The position numbers and the translations under genes were made by a program. The notes under the pieces are model-generated. The model did no database searches. It had not been told where the DNA came from and was given only the letters and a program-made list of their open reading frames with translations. Positions 32,880 to 41,115 of a DNA stretch of 64,000 nt are shown here, one piece after another. Position 1 is the stretch's first letter, and each line of letters starts with the position of its first letter. Source of the DNA: COMBO-56-21 sp038852315 (GTDB taxonomy: Archaea > Thermoplasmatota > Thermoplasmata > UBA10834); assembly GCA_038852315.1 (NCBI GenBank), contig JAWCKF010000002.1, forward strand, positions 62,001 to 126,000. Reading direction: 5' to 3'.

Positions 32880-34453
32880 AGGCGAAGGTCCAGGTCGTGA
32901 TCTGCAGCTGCTGCACGGAGATGCCGGCTGTGCTGGACCTCAGCAGGCTGAGAAAGATGGCAGAGGAGTCCAGGAACGTCCTCTCCGTTGTGACTGTGGA
33001 TTTCGCCTGCGACGGGAAGAATCTTGCTGACGCGGTGGCCGAGGCTGAGCTGAAGGAGGTTGATAGGGTGCTCGTGCTCGCGTGCAACAAGAAAGACGTC
33101 GGCCCAAGCATCGTCAGGGCATACAGACGCGCGCGCGTGAACGAACACCTCATCGAAGTCGCGGACATAAGGGACGACATCGTATTGCCGCATGCATCCG
33201 AGCCCGTGCGCGCGCAGGCGAAGGCGGAAGCGAGACTTCAGGCCTCGCTCGCCCGGCTTGTGATGCTCACGCCCCTCGAGAGAAAGACGGAAGAGATGAA
33301 GACTAGGAACGTCGTCATCGTCGGAGCGGGCGTGGCGGGTTTGGCAGCAGCCGCAGAGGCTGCAAGGTTGGGCGCGCACACCATCCTCGTCGAGAAGTCG
33401 GGCAAGTCGCTGAAGGCTCCTGGCATCATCATGCCACACACCCAGATCGTGGGTGCCAGCGGGTACGGAGGCAACTTCAAGCTCAGGATAAGGGCCGGAG
33501 ACAAGATCGAGGAGCTCGAGGCTGCTGCGGTCATCATAGCAACGGGCGGCGGATGGACCCAGCTCAGGGGGCCGCTCGCGAAGGCTGTGAAAGACTCCCT
33601 TCCTTTGTACAAGTTCAACGAGCAGCTCACTGCCGGCGCGAAACCGAAATCGCCCGTCGTGATACTCGATACGCCCGACCCTGCTGGGAGGACACTGAAG
33701 GCGCAGGATTTCGCCTGGGAGGAGGCGCTCGAGACCGCCATCGACGTGAGGAAGAGGCATCCCGACACAGAGGTCTACATCGTCTTCCAGGAGATGCGCG
33801 CGTTCGGCCTAACTGAGCTCGAGTACAAGGCAGCCGCAGAAGCGGGCGTTAGGTTCGTCAGATACGATCAGTCAGGCTTGCCAAAGGTGGACCCTAAGTC
33901 TCCGACGGTACTGAGCGTCAGAGACGCCTCTCACGGAGAGGTCATCAACCTCAGGCTCGGCACGATGGTCTTCGCGTCGATACCTCCGAACCCTGACAAC
34001 AGAGCCATCGCGGATGCCCTGAGAATACCTATGAGCGCCGACGGGGCTATCAGGCGCGGGAGCATACAGCGGGGGCCTATCTCCACACCGCGGCCAGGCA
34101 TCTTCGTGTGCGGGTCGGCGCTCTTCCCCAAGCCGCGAGAGGTCGCGGAGCAGGAGGGCAGGGCCGCGGGCGCCATGGGCGGCGAGTTCGTCAAGAGAGG
34201 CAGGATAGAGTACGGGGGCGTGGTCGCGCAGGTGACTCAGGAGAAGTGTAGCGCCTGCCTGACCTGCGTTAGGACTTGTCCTTACGAGGCGCCTTTCATA
34301 GGCACAGCCAGCAAGGCCGAGATAAGGATACAGGCGTGCCAGGGCTGCGGCATATGCGTGGGCATCTGCCCCAGCAAAGCGATAGAGCTGCTCAACTACA
34401 CGGACGACCAGATAACTGAGGAGACCAGGGTCCTGCTCGGAGGTGACTTCTGA
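32876..34453 (+). CDS. HdrA-like flavin/iron-sulfur protein 2 (HdrA/QmoB-like)
   Basis: 525 residues. N-terminal domain of the HdrA type with CSCC (C10, C12, C13), a FAD-binding fold with VVIVGAGVAGLAAAAEAARLG (GAGVAG at 150-155), a flavin C-half with IFVCGSALFPKPREVAEQEG, and two C-terminal 4Fe-4S motifs: CSACLTCVRTCP (from C458) and CQGCGICVGICP (from C488). It has its own FAD site, so with the previous protein the complex would hold two flavins, as in QmoA/QmoB or double HdrA systems. Translation coupled on both sides. Not a frameshifted half of one HdrA, since the FAD fold is duplicated. Confidence 0.88.
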   Translation: MKAKVQVVICSCCTEMPAVLDLSRLRKMAEESRNVLSVVTVDFACDGKNLADAVAEAELKEVDRVLVLACNKKDVGPSIVRAYRRARVNEHLIEVADIRDDIVLPHASEPVRAQAKAEARLQASLARLVMLTPLERKTEEMKTRNVVIVGAGVAGLAAAAEAARLGAHTILVEKSGKSLKAPGIIMPHTQIVGASGYGGNFKLRIRAGDKIEELEAAAVIIATGGGWTQLRGPLAKAVKDSLPLYKFNEQLTAGAKPKSPVVILDTPDPAGRTLKAQDFAWEEALETAIDVRKRHPDTEVYIVFQEMRAFGLTELEYKAAAEAGVRFVRYDQSGLPKVDPKSPTVLSVRDASHGEVINLRLGTMVFASIPPNPDNRAIADALRIPMSADGAIRRGSIQRGPISTPRPGIFVCGSALFPKPREVAEQEGRAAGAMGGEFVKRGRIEYGGVVAQVTQEKCSACLTCVRTCPYEAPFIGTASKAEIRIQACQGCGICVGICPSKAIELLNYTDDQITEETRVLLGGDF

Positions 34454-34869
34454 TGGCCGACCGGAGGCCCAAGGTCGTGGGATTCTGCTGCGAGCGGCAC
34501 GGCATCGACGCCGCCGTGCTGGCCGCAAGAAGTGGCAGGCAGCTTGATGCGAGTGTGCGGCTCGTCAGACTGCCGTGCACCGGCCGCGTGGATGGGCTGC
34601 ATCTCCTACGGGCTTTCGAGGACGGAGCGGATGCGGTGTTCGTGCTCGGCTGTCTCGAGAAGAACTGTTACTATGATACGGGCTCCATCGAGGGCAGGAA
34701 GCGCGTCAACTACGTGAAGCAGATGCTGGCGGAGGCGGGTATTGAGAGTGAGAGGCTGGAGATGTTCAACGCCGCATCCTCAAATGCGTGGGCGTTCCCA
34801 GAGATAGTCTCGAAGATGGTCGAGGTAGCGCGCAGGCTCGGTCCCTTAGGCGGAGGTGAGGAGCGATGA
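34453..34869 (+). CDS. mvhD: MvhD-like iron-sulfur electron-transfer subunit
   Basis: 138 residues. In methanogens MvhD carries a 2Fe-2S cluster and hands electrons from a partner dehydrogenase to HdrA. Seen: FCCERHG (C12, C13), PCTGRVDGLHLLRAFEDGAD (C42) and VLGCLEKNCYYDTGS (C67, C72), followed by RKRVNYVKQMLAEAGIESERL. The family motif FxCxWC is not intact: the Trp-Cys part is missing, so cluster ligation may differ. Start codon overlaps the previous stop (TGATG) and its end overlaps metV by 4 nt. Confidence 0.88.
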   Translation: MADRRPKVVGFCCERHGIDAAVLAARSGRQLDASVRLVRLPCTGRVDGLHLLRAFEDGADAVFVLGCLEKNCYYDTGSIEGRKRVNYVKQMLAEAGIESERLEMFNAASSNAWAFPEIVSKMVEVARRLGPLGGGEER

Positions 34870-35570
34870 TAGTAGCCAAAAGGAAGCCCTTGGCAGAAAT
34901 CGCCGAGATGATCGCCCCCTACCAGAGGATAACAGTCATCGGCTGCAGGAGTTGCGTTGCCATCTGCCTCGCTGGCGGCGAGAAGGAAGTGAAGATGCTC
35001 ATATCCGCGCTCAAGGTGAGGAACCGGAAGCTCGGGAAGAGTCAGCATTTCGAGGGGCTCGTAGTCGAGAGGCAGTGCGAGAAGGAGTGGGTCAGGGAAG
35101 TGGAAGAGAAGATACTCGGGTCGGACCTAGTGCTCTCGATGGCGTGCTCGCTGGGCGCCCAGACCATAGGCGACATGTATCCTGAGCGGCTCTGCTTCCC
35201 GGCGCTCAACACTGGCTTCTTCGGGGTCCCGGAAGAGCAGGGCGTCTGGTCGGAGAAATGCGTCGGGTGCGGCAACTGCATCATCCACACCACGGGCGGG
35301 ATATGTCCCATCGCCAGGTGCGCCAAGAGCATGTTGAACGGCCCGTGCGGCGGCTCGGCAAACAGGAAGTGCGAGGTCAACCTCGAGATCGACTGCGCAT
35401 GGGCCGCCATATATGACAGGCTGAAGCTGCAGAACAGACTCGACCTGATAGAGAGCATCACGCCCGCGAAAGATTGGTCGACGAGCCACTCAGGCGGACG
35501 CAGGGTTTACGTCCGCGAGGATGCAAGACTGACGCCGCATCAGAAAAAGGGCGGGGAGGCTGGTCCATGA
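34866..35570 (+). CDS. metV: MetV-like accessory subunit of methylene-THF reductase
   Basis: 234 residues of the methylenetetrahydrofolate-reductase C-terminal type. Seen: VIGCRSCVAICLAGGEKEV (C27, C30, C34), NTGFFGVPEEQGVWSEKC, CVGCGNCIIHTTGGICPIARCAKS and LNGPCGGSANRKCEV, the Cys-rich zinc/iron-sulfur region of MetV. MetV pairs with MetF in acetogens and links the flavin reductase to Hdr-type or other electron modules. ATGA overlap with mvhD before and metF after. Confidence 0.92.
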   Translation: MIVAKRKPLAEIAEMIAPYQRITVIGCRSCVAICLAGGEKEVKMLISALKVRNRKLGKSQHFEGLVVERQCEKEWVREVEEKILGSDLVLSMACSLGAQTIGDMYPERLCFPALNTGFFGVPEEQGVWSEKCVGCGNCIIHTTGGICPIARCAKSMLNGPCGGSANRKCEVNLEIDCAWAAIYDRLKLQNRLDLIESITPAKDWSTSHSGGRRVYVREDARLTPHQKKGGEAGP

Positions 35571-36484
35571 AAGCTGGCAGCAACTTGGAGAAGGTGCTCG
35601 AATCAGGCGCGTTCGCCGTGACCGCTGAAATCGGTCCCCCGCAGTCGGCGAATCCGGAGCCGCTCATCCACCATGCGAGGATGCTGAAAGGCTATGCTGA
35701 TGCGTTCAACCTCACGGATAACCAGACCGCCGTCGTGAGGCTGTCCAGCATCGCCAGCGCAGTCATAATCATGCGCGAGGGAGTCGAGCCTGTCATCCAG
35801 ATGACCTGCAGGGACAGGAACAGGATAGCTCTCCAGAGCGACCTGTTCGGCGCGGCCGCGCTGGGCGTCAAGAACGTGCTGTGCCTAACCGGCGACCACC
35901 AGACCTTCGGGAACGAGAAGGGGGCGAAGAGCGTTTTCGACTTCGACTCGATCGTTGAGCTGCAGACCTTCAACTCCCTTCGGACCGAGGGCAAACAGGT
36001 CGGGGGCGAGGTCATCAAGGACCCGCCGAAGGTGTACCTAGGATGCGCGGAGAACCCGTTCGCGACACCTTACGAGTTCAGGGTCTCGCGACTCGCGAAG
36101 AAAGTGGTTGCGGGCGCCGACTTCTGCCAGACACAGGCCATATTCGACATGGACATGTTTGAGCGATGGATGGAGGAGGTGCGCTCGAGAGGGCTCGATA
36201 AGAAGATCCACATACTCGCCGGCGTGATTCCTATGAAGTCGGTCGGCGCCGCGAGGTACATGAAGAACAAGGTGCCGGGCATGATAGTTCCCAACCACAT
36301 AGTAGACCGGATGAAGAACGCTAAGGATCCGAAGGAAGAGGGCATCAAGCTCTGCGTCGAGCAGATCGAGCACCTAAAGACCATCAAGGGCGTCCACGGG
36401 GTGCACATAATGGCTGTGGCCTGGGAGGAGATCGTGCCGAAGATAGTCGAGATGGCTGGCCTCCTGCCGCGCCCGACAACGTAG
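35567..36484 (+). CDS. metF: 5,10-methylenetetrahydrofolate reductase
   Basis: FAD-dependent TIM-barrel enzyme that interconverts methylene-THF and methyl-THF, 305 residues from the ATG at 35567. Seen: FAVTAEIGPPQSANPEPL, DNQTAVVRLSS, PVIQMTCRDRNRIALQSDL, NVLCLTGDH (family LxLxGD loop), GADFCQTQAIFDMDMF and ILAGVIPMKSVGAARYM. A reading back to 35474 overlaps metV and is rejected; the ATG makes a 4-nt overlap with metV. Last gene of the C1 operon. The organism's other archaeal C1 route (Mer, H4MPT) is not in the window. Confidence 0.95.
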   Translation: MKAGSNLEKVLESGAFAVTAEIGPPQSANPEPLIHHARMLKGYADAFNLTDNQTAVVRLSSIASAVIIMREGVEPVIQMTCRDRNRIALQSDLFGAAALGVKNVLCLTGDHQTFGNEKGAKSVFDFDSIVELQTFNSLRTEGKQVGGEVIKDPPKVYLGCAENPFATPYEFRVSRLAKKVVAGADFCQTQAIFDMDMFERWMEEVRSRGLDKKIHILAGVIPMKSVGAARYMKNKVPGMIVPNHIVDRMKNAKDPKEEGIKLCVEQIEHLKTIKGVHGVHIMAVAWEEIVPKIVEMAGLLPRPTT

Positions 36485-36519
36485 TCGCTTCGTGCCGCAG
36501 CATGAGCCGCATGAAAAAC

Positions 36520-36528
36520 GTTATAAAC
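36520..36528 (+). promoter_or_regulatory. TATA box for purH
   Basis: GTTATAAAC, predicting transcription start near 36550 and a leader of about 55 nt with an SD (AAAGGAGTGA) before the ATG at 36606. Confidence 0.55.
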
Positions 36529-36605
36529 AGCCAGGGGATAACCTTGTCGCATACCTTTTGCTCACCGGGGAGGGATGCTCAAGCGGAAAGGAGTGAGTGT
36601 AGCTC

Positions 36606-38162
36606 ATGAGCAGAGTGAAGAGAGCTTTGGTAAGCGTGTCAGACAAGACTGGCGTAGTGGAATTCGCGAAAGGCCTGGCCGAGCTCGGCGTCGAGATACT
36701 ATCCACGGGAGGAACGATGGCCGCGCTTGAGAAGGCGGGCGTGCCCGTCATAGGGGTGTCCGATGTCACCAAGTTCCCCGAGATGCTCGATGGACGCGTC
36801 AAGACTTTGCATCCCGCGATACATGGGGCGTTGCTGGCGATCAGAGACAAACCGGAGCACATGGAGGCGATCAAGAGGCACGGGATCGAGCCGATAGACA
36901 TGGTCGTAGTCAACCTGTATCCGTTCGAGGCGACCACAGCCAAGCCGGGCGTGAGCCTCGAGGACATCATCGAGAACATCGACATCGGCGGACCGTCAAT
37001 GATAAGGTCCGCGGCCAAGAATCATGCAGCCGTCGCAGTGGTCACTAGCCCGGAGCAGTACGGTCCCGTACTCGCGGAGCTCAGGGAGAACGACTGCCGC
37101 CTCAGCGACGACACGAGGCGGAGGCTCGCGCTCGAGGCATTCAGGACGACCGCAAGGTACGACAGCGCTATCGCGCACTACCTAAGCAAGAAGTTCGCGG
37201 CTGGAGAACTGTTTCCGAGGAACCTCACGCTTTCCTTCGAGAAGATCGGAGACCTCAGGTACGGGGAGAACCCGCACCAGAAAGCCGCGTTCTACAAGGA
37301 CTTGTTCGACCAGACGCCTCTGAGCGTGGCCGCCGCTGAGAAGCTTCACGGGAAGGAGATATCATACTGCAACGTCCTGGATCTTGACGCCGCGCTGGCG
37401 ATAGTTTCGGATTTCAAGAGGCCCACGGCGGCAGTGATAAAGCACACGAACCCGTCTGGAGTGGCATCAGCTGACACAATAGCGGAGGCGTTCAGGATCG
37501 CATACAACGCAGACCCTGTGAGTGCTTTCGGTTGTGTAGTCGGTCTGAACAGACCTGTCGACATGGAGACCGCTAGGGAGATTGGTTCTCACTTCGTCGA
37601 GGCAGTCATCGCGCCCTCCTACGATCCGGACGCGGAGAAGCATTTGGAGGCAAAGAAGAACATCAGGCTGCTGAGGACGAACGTCCCGATACAGAGAGAG
37701 GAAGGACGCCTTTTCATGGCCAAGGTGAAGGGGGGACTCCTGGTGCAGACGGACCCGTATGCCGAACTCGACACTTCCAAGCTGAAGGTCGTTACGAAGA
37801 AGAGGCCGACTCAGGAGGAGCTCGAGGCAATGGTCTTCGGCGTGAAGGTCGCCAGGCACATAAAATCCAACACGATACTCCTGGTCAAGGGCGAGAGGAC
37901 CGTCGGCGTTGGCGCCGGCCAGATGAGCAGGGTCGATGCGACCAGGATTGCCGGATGGAAGGCCGGACCCGAGGCCAAGGGCAGCGTGCTCGTATCCGAC
38001 GCGTTCTTCCCCTTCAGGGACGGCGTAGACGAGGCCGCGAAGGTCGGCGTGTCGGCCATAGTGCAGCCAGGCGGCTCAGTAAGGGATGACGAGGCCATAG
38101 CTGCGGCGGATGAGCACGGAATAGCGATGGTCTTCAGCGGTCTGAGGCTGTTCAAGCACTGA
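36606..38162 (+). CDS. purH: bifunctional AICAR formyltransferase/IMP cyclohydrolase
   Basis: Last two steps of IMP synthesis, 518 residues, full bacterial-type architecture. N-terminal MGS-like cyclohydrolase domain: KRALVSVSDKTGVVEFA, ILSTGGTMAAL, FPEMLDGRVKTLHPAIHGALL, NLYPFEAT and NIDIGGPSMIRSAAKNH. C-terminal transformylase: LRYGENPHQKAAFY, AVIKHTNPSGVAS, SAFGCVVGLNRPVD and GVGAGQMSRVDATRI. Many archaea use PurP and PurO instead. This enzyme needs 10-formyl-THF, which agrees with the folate genes next door. Confidence 0.97.
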   Translation: MSRVKRALVSVSDKTGVVEFAKGLAELGVEILSTGGTMAALEKAGVPVIGVSDVTKFPEMLDGRVKTLHPAIHGALLAIRDKPEHMEAIKRHGIEPIDMVVVNLYPFEATTAKPGVSLEDIIENIDIGGPSMIRSAAKNHAAVAVVTSPEQYGPVLAELRENDCRLSDDTRRRLALEAFRTTARYDSAIAHYLSKKFAAGELFPRNLTLSFEKIGDLRYGENPHQKAAFYKDLFDQTPLSVAAAEKLHGKEISYCNVLDLDAALAIVSDFKRPTAAVIKHTNPSGVASADTIAEAFRIAYNADPVSAFGCVVGLNRPVDMETAREIGSHFVEAVIAPSYDPDAEKHLEAKKNIRLLRTNVPIQREEGRLFMAKVKGGLLVQTDPYAELDTSKLKVVTKKRPTQEELEAMVFGVKVARHIKSNTILLVKGERTVGVGAGQMSRVDATRIAGWKAGPEAKGSVLVSDAFFPFRDGVDEAAKVGVSAIVQPGGSVRDDEAIAAADEHGIAMVFSGLRLFKH

Positions 38163-38188
38163 GCGGATCGGCCACGCTCTGGTACGGC

Positions 38189-38857
38189 TCACTCCCTCGG
38201 CCATCCCAGCAGGGTGGCATCCGAGTCCTCCTCCCTTTCGAAGTCGAACCGCACCCATCTCGGCTTCACATCTAGGCCCCTGAAGTGTCTGATCCTGACA
38301 TGCCTGTGGAAGGATTCATCCATTCGCATCTCTAGGACACCGTCTACCACGGTGGACAGCATCGATATCTGGTCCTCCGGAACGATGTCCCGGTGCACAG
38401 TCGCGGTCAGCTTCCCGCTCATCTTGGCCATCGACACGAGCGCGTCGAAAAACGTGCCGACGACGCTGGAGTCGTGGCGGAGATAGAGCGGCGTCAGCGA
38501 ATCGAAAATCACCTTCACAGGCTGACCGCCGACCGCAACGATGCCTTCCTCGGTCCTCTCGAGGACTTCCTCCAGATTGCCAAGGTCGGAAAACTCACCT
38601 GATGTCGCATCAGACACATCGCCTTCGCCTGAACTGGAGAAGTCAGTCACAGATAGGCGTCCCAGAGTCTCGTACTCCACAGGGTCTGCCCCGAAAAGCC
38701 TGAACTGACGGCGCACATGATCCGCGTCCGTGTTCGTCTCGACGAACACCACCCGCTCGCCAGCCGCGAGGCACCGCGATGCGAGATAGCAGCAGAACTC
38801 GAACATCCCTGTGCGCGGATCGCCGACCACGAGCACGGCGTAGTTCCTAGGCAGCAT
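38189..38857 (-). CDS. RecA/KaiC-like protein with degenerate P-loop
   Basis: 222 residues with the fold pattern of KaiC/RAD55-type ATPases: VLVVGDPRTGMFEFCCYLASRCLAAGERVVFVETN (quoted in parts), VKVIFDSLTPLYLRHD in the Walker B place, and a C-terminal HVRIRHFRGLDVKPRWVRF like the KaiC basic strand. The Walker A position reads GDPRTGMFEF, with no Gly-Lys-Thr/Ser, so ATP hydrolysis is doubtful. Probably the third gene of a unit with the GvpD-like ATPase and winged-helix regulator (36 nt gap). Role unknown. Confidence 0.72.
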   Translation of the reverse strand: MLPRNYAVLVVGDPRTGMFEFCCYLASRCLAAGERVVFVETNTDADHVRRQFRLFGADPVEYETLGRLSVTDFSSSGEGDVSDATSGEFSDLGNLEEVLERTEEGIVAVGGQPVKVIFDSLTPLYLRHDSSVVGTFFDALVSMAKMSGKLTATVHRDIVPEDQISMLSTVVDGVLEMRMDESFHRHVRIRHFRGLDVKPRWVRFDFEREEDSDATLLGWPRE

Positions 38858-38893
38858 GTCCGACCCAACCGCGGGATTGGCTCCGGATTGGGC

Positions 38894-40477
38894 TCACAGT
38901 ATGGGCACGAGCTTCGGCCGGAAGTCGCCAGGTTCAGGTTCGGTCATCGCATGAGGCATCGTGTACGGCTCCTCACCCCTGATCGTGGTGACCCCCGAGA
39001 GCTTGTCGATGCGCAGGTGCGTGTGGGCCAGATCTGCCAACCGACTGGTCGACTTCACGGATGGGGTGACGGTCGCCACGAACACGCCGTCGTTGTTCAT
39101 CAGAGATGTCAGGAACTCCATGAGCCCGTCAAGTACCCCGGGGCCGTAAACCGATTCCAACGAATCAAAACCTATCATGGCGAGGTTGGGCGCGCCGGTC
39201 TTCCTGAGGGCGTATGAGATGTCCTGCCACTTCATGTCAACCCTCACATCCTCCCCCTCGAGGGTCATCGCATACGGCTTCTGCGTGCCCGAGACACCGT
39301 GCGGCTCCAGAATCCTCACGTTGTTGTCGAAGTCCTCCTCGCTTATGAACCCCACGAGCTCCTCCCTCGCTGTGTCTGCGCCCGTCTTCTTGGTGGGCAT
39401 CCAAGCGACACCCCTGCCCTGGAGAGCGAAATTGCATATGATAGCGTTCTCGATCTGAGCGGATGACACAACGGGCACACCGGGGCTGAGCTCGATAAGT
39501 GCGATTGTGCCCTTCCTTAGCCCGCCGCCGATCATCGCGTCCAGGTCCGGGTTGCCAGTCGAAACGTGCTTCGGGTCCGGGTCCGGCAGTGCGGACACGG
39601 GCTTAGGCTTCTCAGGTTTCAGGTACCTCGAGTACTCGAAAGTCCTCACCCTGCCGCCGAGCAGAGTATAGACATACTTCGGCTGACGTATCTCGCATCC
39701 CCTGAGCTTGAGTATGTCCAGCTCCCTCACCCGCCGGCCCGTCGAGTTGTCCACGCTGAGGTATATGACGCCGTCGCCCAGGTAGTCCAGGAGCGGGTCT
39801 GGCGTCTCGAGGACGTACACGACGTTCGTCCCCACGCCCTCCACGAGGTCCCTCTGAAGAGCGTTGATTATCTTGGCTGGAGGGATGCCGTACTTCTCCG
39901 CGAGAGCGTCTATGCTGTCGATCACGACCAGAGTCCTCTCGGGGAGAGCCTTGTCGACCACGTCGTAGGCCATCTCAATCTCCGGCATCGCCGAACCCAC
40001 AGTCACTGTCAGCTCCTGTTCGCCCGAAGGCTCGGCGACGGGCTCCTCCCCGCCGCTCTCGATCAGACCCTGGAGTCTCATGAGCTCCTTCCGAGGGCTC
40101 TTGACTTTCTCGCTCTTCAGCTCGCCCTTTATTGCTGCCAACCCGAGCAATATCTTCTCCACCTGCTCCTCTGAATCAGCTTTCTTCCTGACCTTCTTCC
40201 TCGCCCTGAGTATCTCTCCCTCCTTGACCTTCTCGAGCAGCCATGGGAACTGGTTGAACAGGGACTGATCGGAGACCCTGGTCGACATGTAGTAGCTCTG
40301 CTGAACGGCCGCCAGCTCCTCGATGATCTGGAGCGCGAGCGTAGTCTTGCCGGTCCCCGCCATGCCCCTCAGTATCATCGAATGTCCTCCAGGGCTCGAC
40401 AAGAATCTCACTATCTCCCTCGGGAAGTTCGTGCCCCCAGACTCCTTCTTCGCCACCATCTCACCCAACTCCTTCAT
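38894..40477 (-). CDS. two-domain RecA-superfamily ATPase (GvpD/KaiC-like)
   Basis: 527 residues, likely a cytoplasmic signalling or regulatory ATPase. First domain: Walker A GMAGTGKTTLALQ (38-50), Walker B-like TLVVIDSIDAL, with a charged insertion of about 80 residues (KKVRKKADSEEQVEKI). Second domain from about residue 300: STGNPDLDAMIGGGLRKGT is the usual KaiC lead-in, but the P-loop position reads ELSPGVPVVSS and lacks Lys. So one active and one dead ATPase domain. Similar proteins are often labelled GvpD-like in Euryarchaeota; no gas-vesicle genes are seen here. ATGA overlap with the upstream regulator. Confidence 0.78.
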   Translation of the reverse strand: MKELGEMVAKKESGGTNFPREIVRFLSSPGGHSMILRGMAGTGKTTLALQIIEELAAVQQSYYMSTRVSDQSLFNQFPWLLEKVKEGEILRARKKVRKKADSEEQVEKILLGLAAIKGELKSEKVKSPRKELMRLQGLIESGGEEPVAEPSGEQELTVTVGSAMPEIEMAYDVVDKALPERTLVVIDSIDALAEKYGIPPAKIINALQRDLVEGVGTNVVYVLETPDPLLDYLGDGVIYLSVDNSTGRRVRELDILKLRGCEIRQPKYVYTLLGGRVRTFEYSRYLKPEKPKPVSALPDPDPKHVSTGNPDLDAMIGGGLRKGTIALIELSPGVPVVSSAQIENAIICNFALQGRGVAWMPTKKTGADTAREELVGFISEEDFDNNVRILEPHGVSGTQKPYAMTLEGEDVRVDMKWQDISYALRKTGAPNLAMIGFDSLESVYGPGVLDGLMEFLTSLMNNDGVFVATVTPSVKSTSRLADLAHTHLRIDKLSGVTTIRGEEPYTMPHAMTEPEPGDFRPKLVPIL

Positions 40478-40935
40478 GCACCATCCTTCGAGCGTTCCTT
40501 CGGCCTGAGCAGGCCACTGGCCGCCGCCTCATCCTCTTCCTCGATGAGCTTGATCTCCTTCCACTCTCCTCCGAAGTCCTGTATCTGCCCCGTGACCATC
40601 TGGAACCTGACTCTGAGCTTTCCGCCCTCGAAGAATATGTACGCGTTCTTGAGCTGGGACAGGTAGAGCACTATCCTTTTGCCCTGCTGCGTGAGGGCCC
40701 TCTCGACAGGCCTGAGAAGCCCTGCCTTCTCGAGCACGTGTATGCGCCTGTAGCATGCGGCGATGGGTATGTTCAACTTGGCGCTGAGCTCAAGAGCGTG
40801 CTTCGGCCGCCGAGAGCACGCGACAAGTATCTTGGCAGCGTAGGTGTCCATAATGAGCCGAGATGCCTCGATTGGATCCAAACCAACGGCCTCCGTGCCG
40901 TCCAGCCCATCGGTTCCGTAGGGGGGCGGACCCAT
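40474..40935 (-). CDS. winged-helix (ArsR-like) regulator
   Basis: 153 residues from the ATG at 40935. A winged helix spans about residues 20-95: TYAAKILVACSRRPKHALELSAKLNIPIAACYRRIHVLEKAGLL (quoted in parts), the archaeal ArsR-like pattern. The C-terminal part has KLRVRFQMVTGQIQDFGGEW and an acidic tail. Frame extends to 41037 but the TATA box at 40991 lies inside that extension. First gene of the operon with the two RecA-type proteins, which may relay a signal to it. Confidence 0.75.
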   Translation of the reverse strand: MGPPPYGTDGLDGTEAVGLDPIEASRLIMDTYAAKILVACSRRPKHALELSAKLNIPIAACYRRIHVLEKAGLLRPVERALTQQGKRIVLYLSQLKNAYIFFEGGKLRVRFQMVTGQIQDFGGEWKEIKLIEEEDEAAASGLLRPKERSKDGA

Positions 40936-40986
40936 GGGGCAGGATACACCTTGTGTCGCTCTGGAGAAACGAATATACTCCTGGCG

Positions 40987-40995
40987 TTTAATATG
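40987..40995 (-). promoter_or_regulatory. TATA box for the regulator/ATPase operon
   Basis: CATATTAAA on the minus strand; predicted start of transcription near 40965 and leader of about 30 nt before the ATG at 40935. Confidence 0.5.
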
Positions 40996-41085
40996 GTTTC
41001 TATCCACCAACGAAGCTCCAACCAGGCTGTGCGACACAAACCTTTTTCGCCTGAAAGGCGGGTGCCAACCATAGGCGCGCGCCGC

Positions 41086-41100
41086 TCACATCGGATGTGA
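41086..41100. repeat. short inverted repeat before the OB-fold gene
   Basis: TCACATC-G-GATGTGA, 7+7 with a 1-nt centre, 16 nt before the ATG at 41116. Candidate operator; it also lies about 95 nt upstream of the divergent regulator TATA box. Confidence 0.35.
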
Positions 41101-41115
41101 ATCGCCTTGAGAGGA

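Noticed and set aside
31644..34453. The two HdrA-like genes as one gene broken by a frameshift
   Set aside because: Each has its own complete FAD-binding motif, and the junction is a clean ATGA overlap as at other junctions of this operon.
38189..40477. Gas-vesicle cluster
   Set aside because: Only the loose GvpD similarity is present; no gvpA or other structural genes are nearby.
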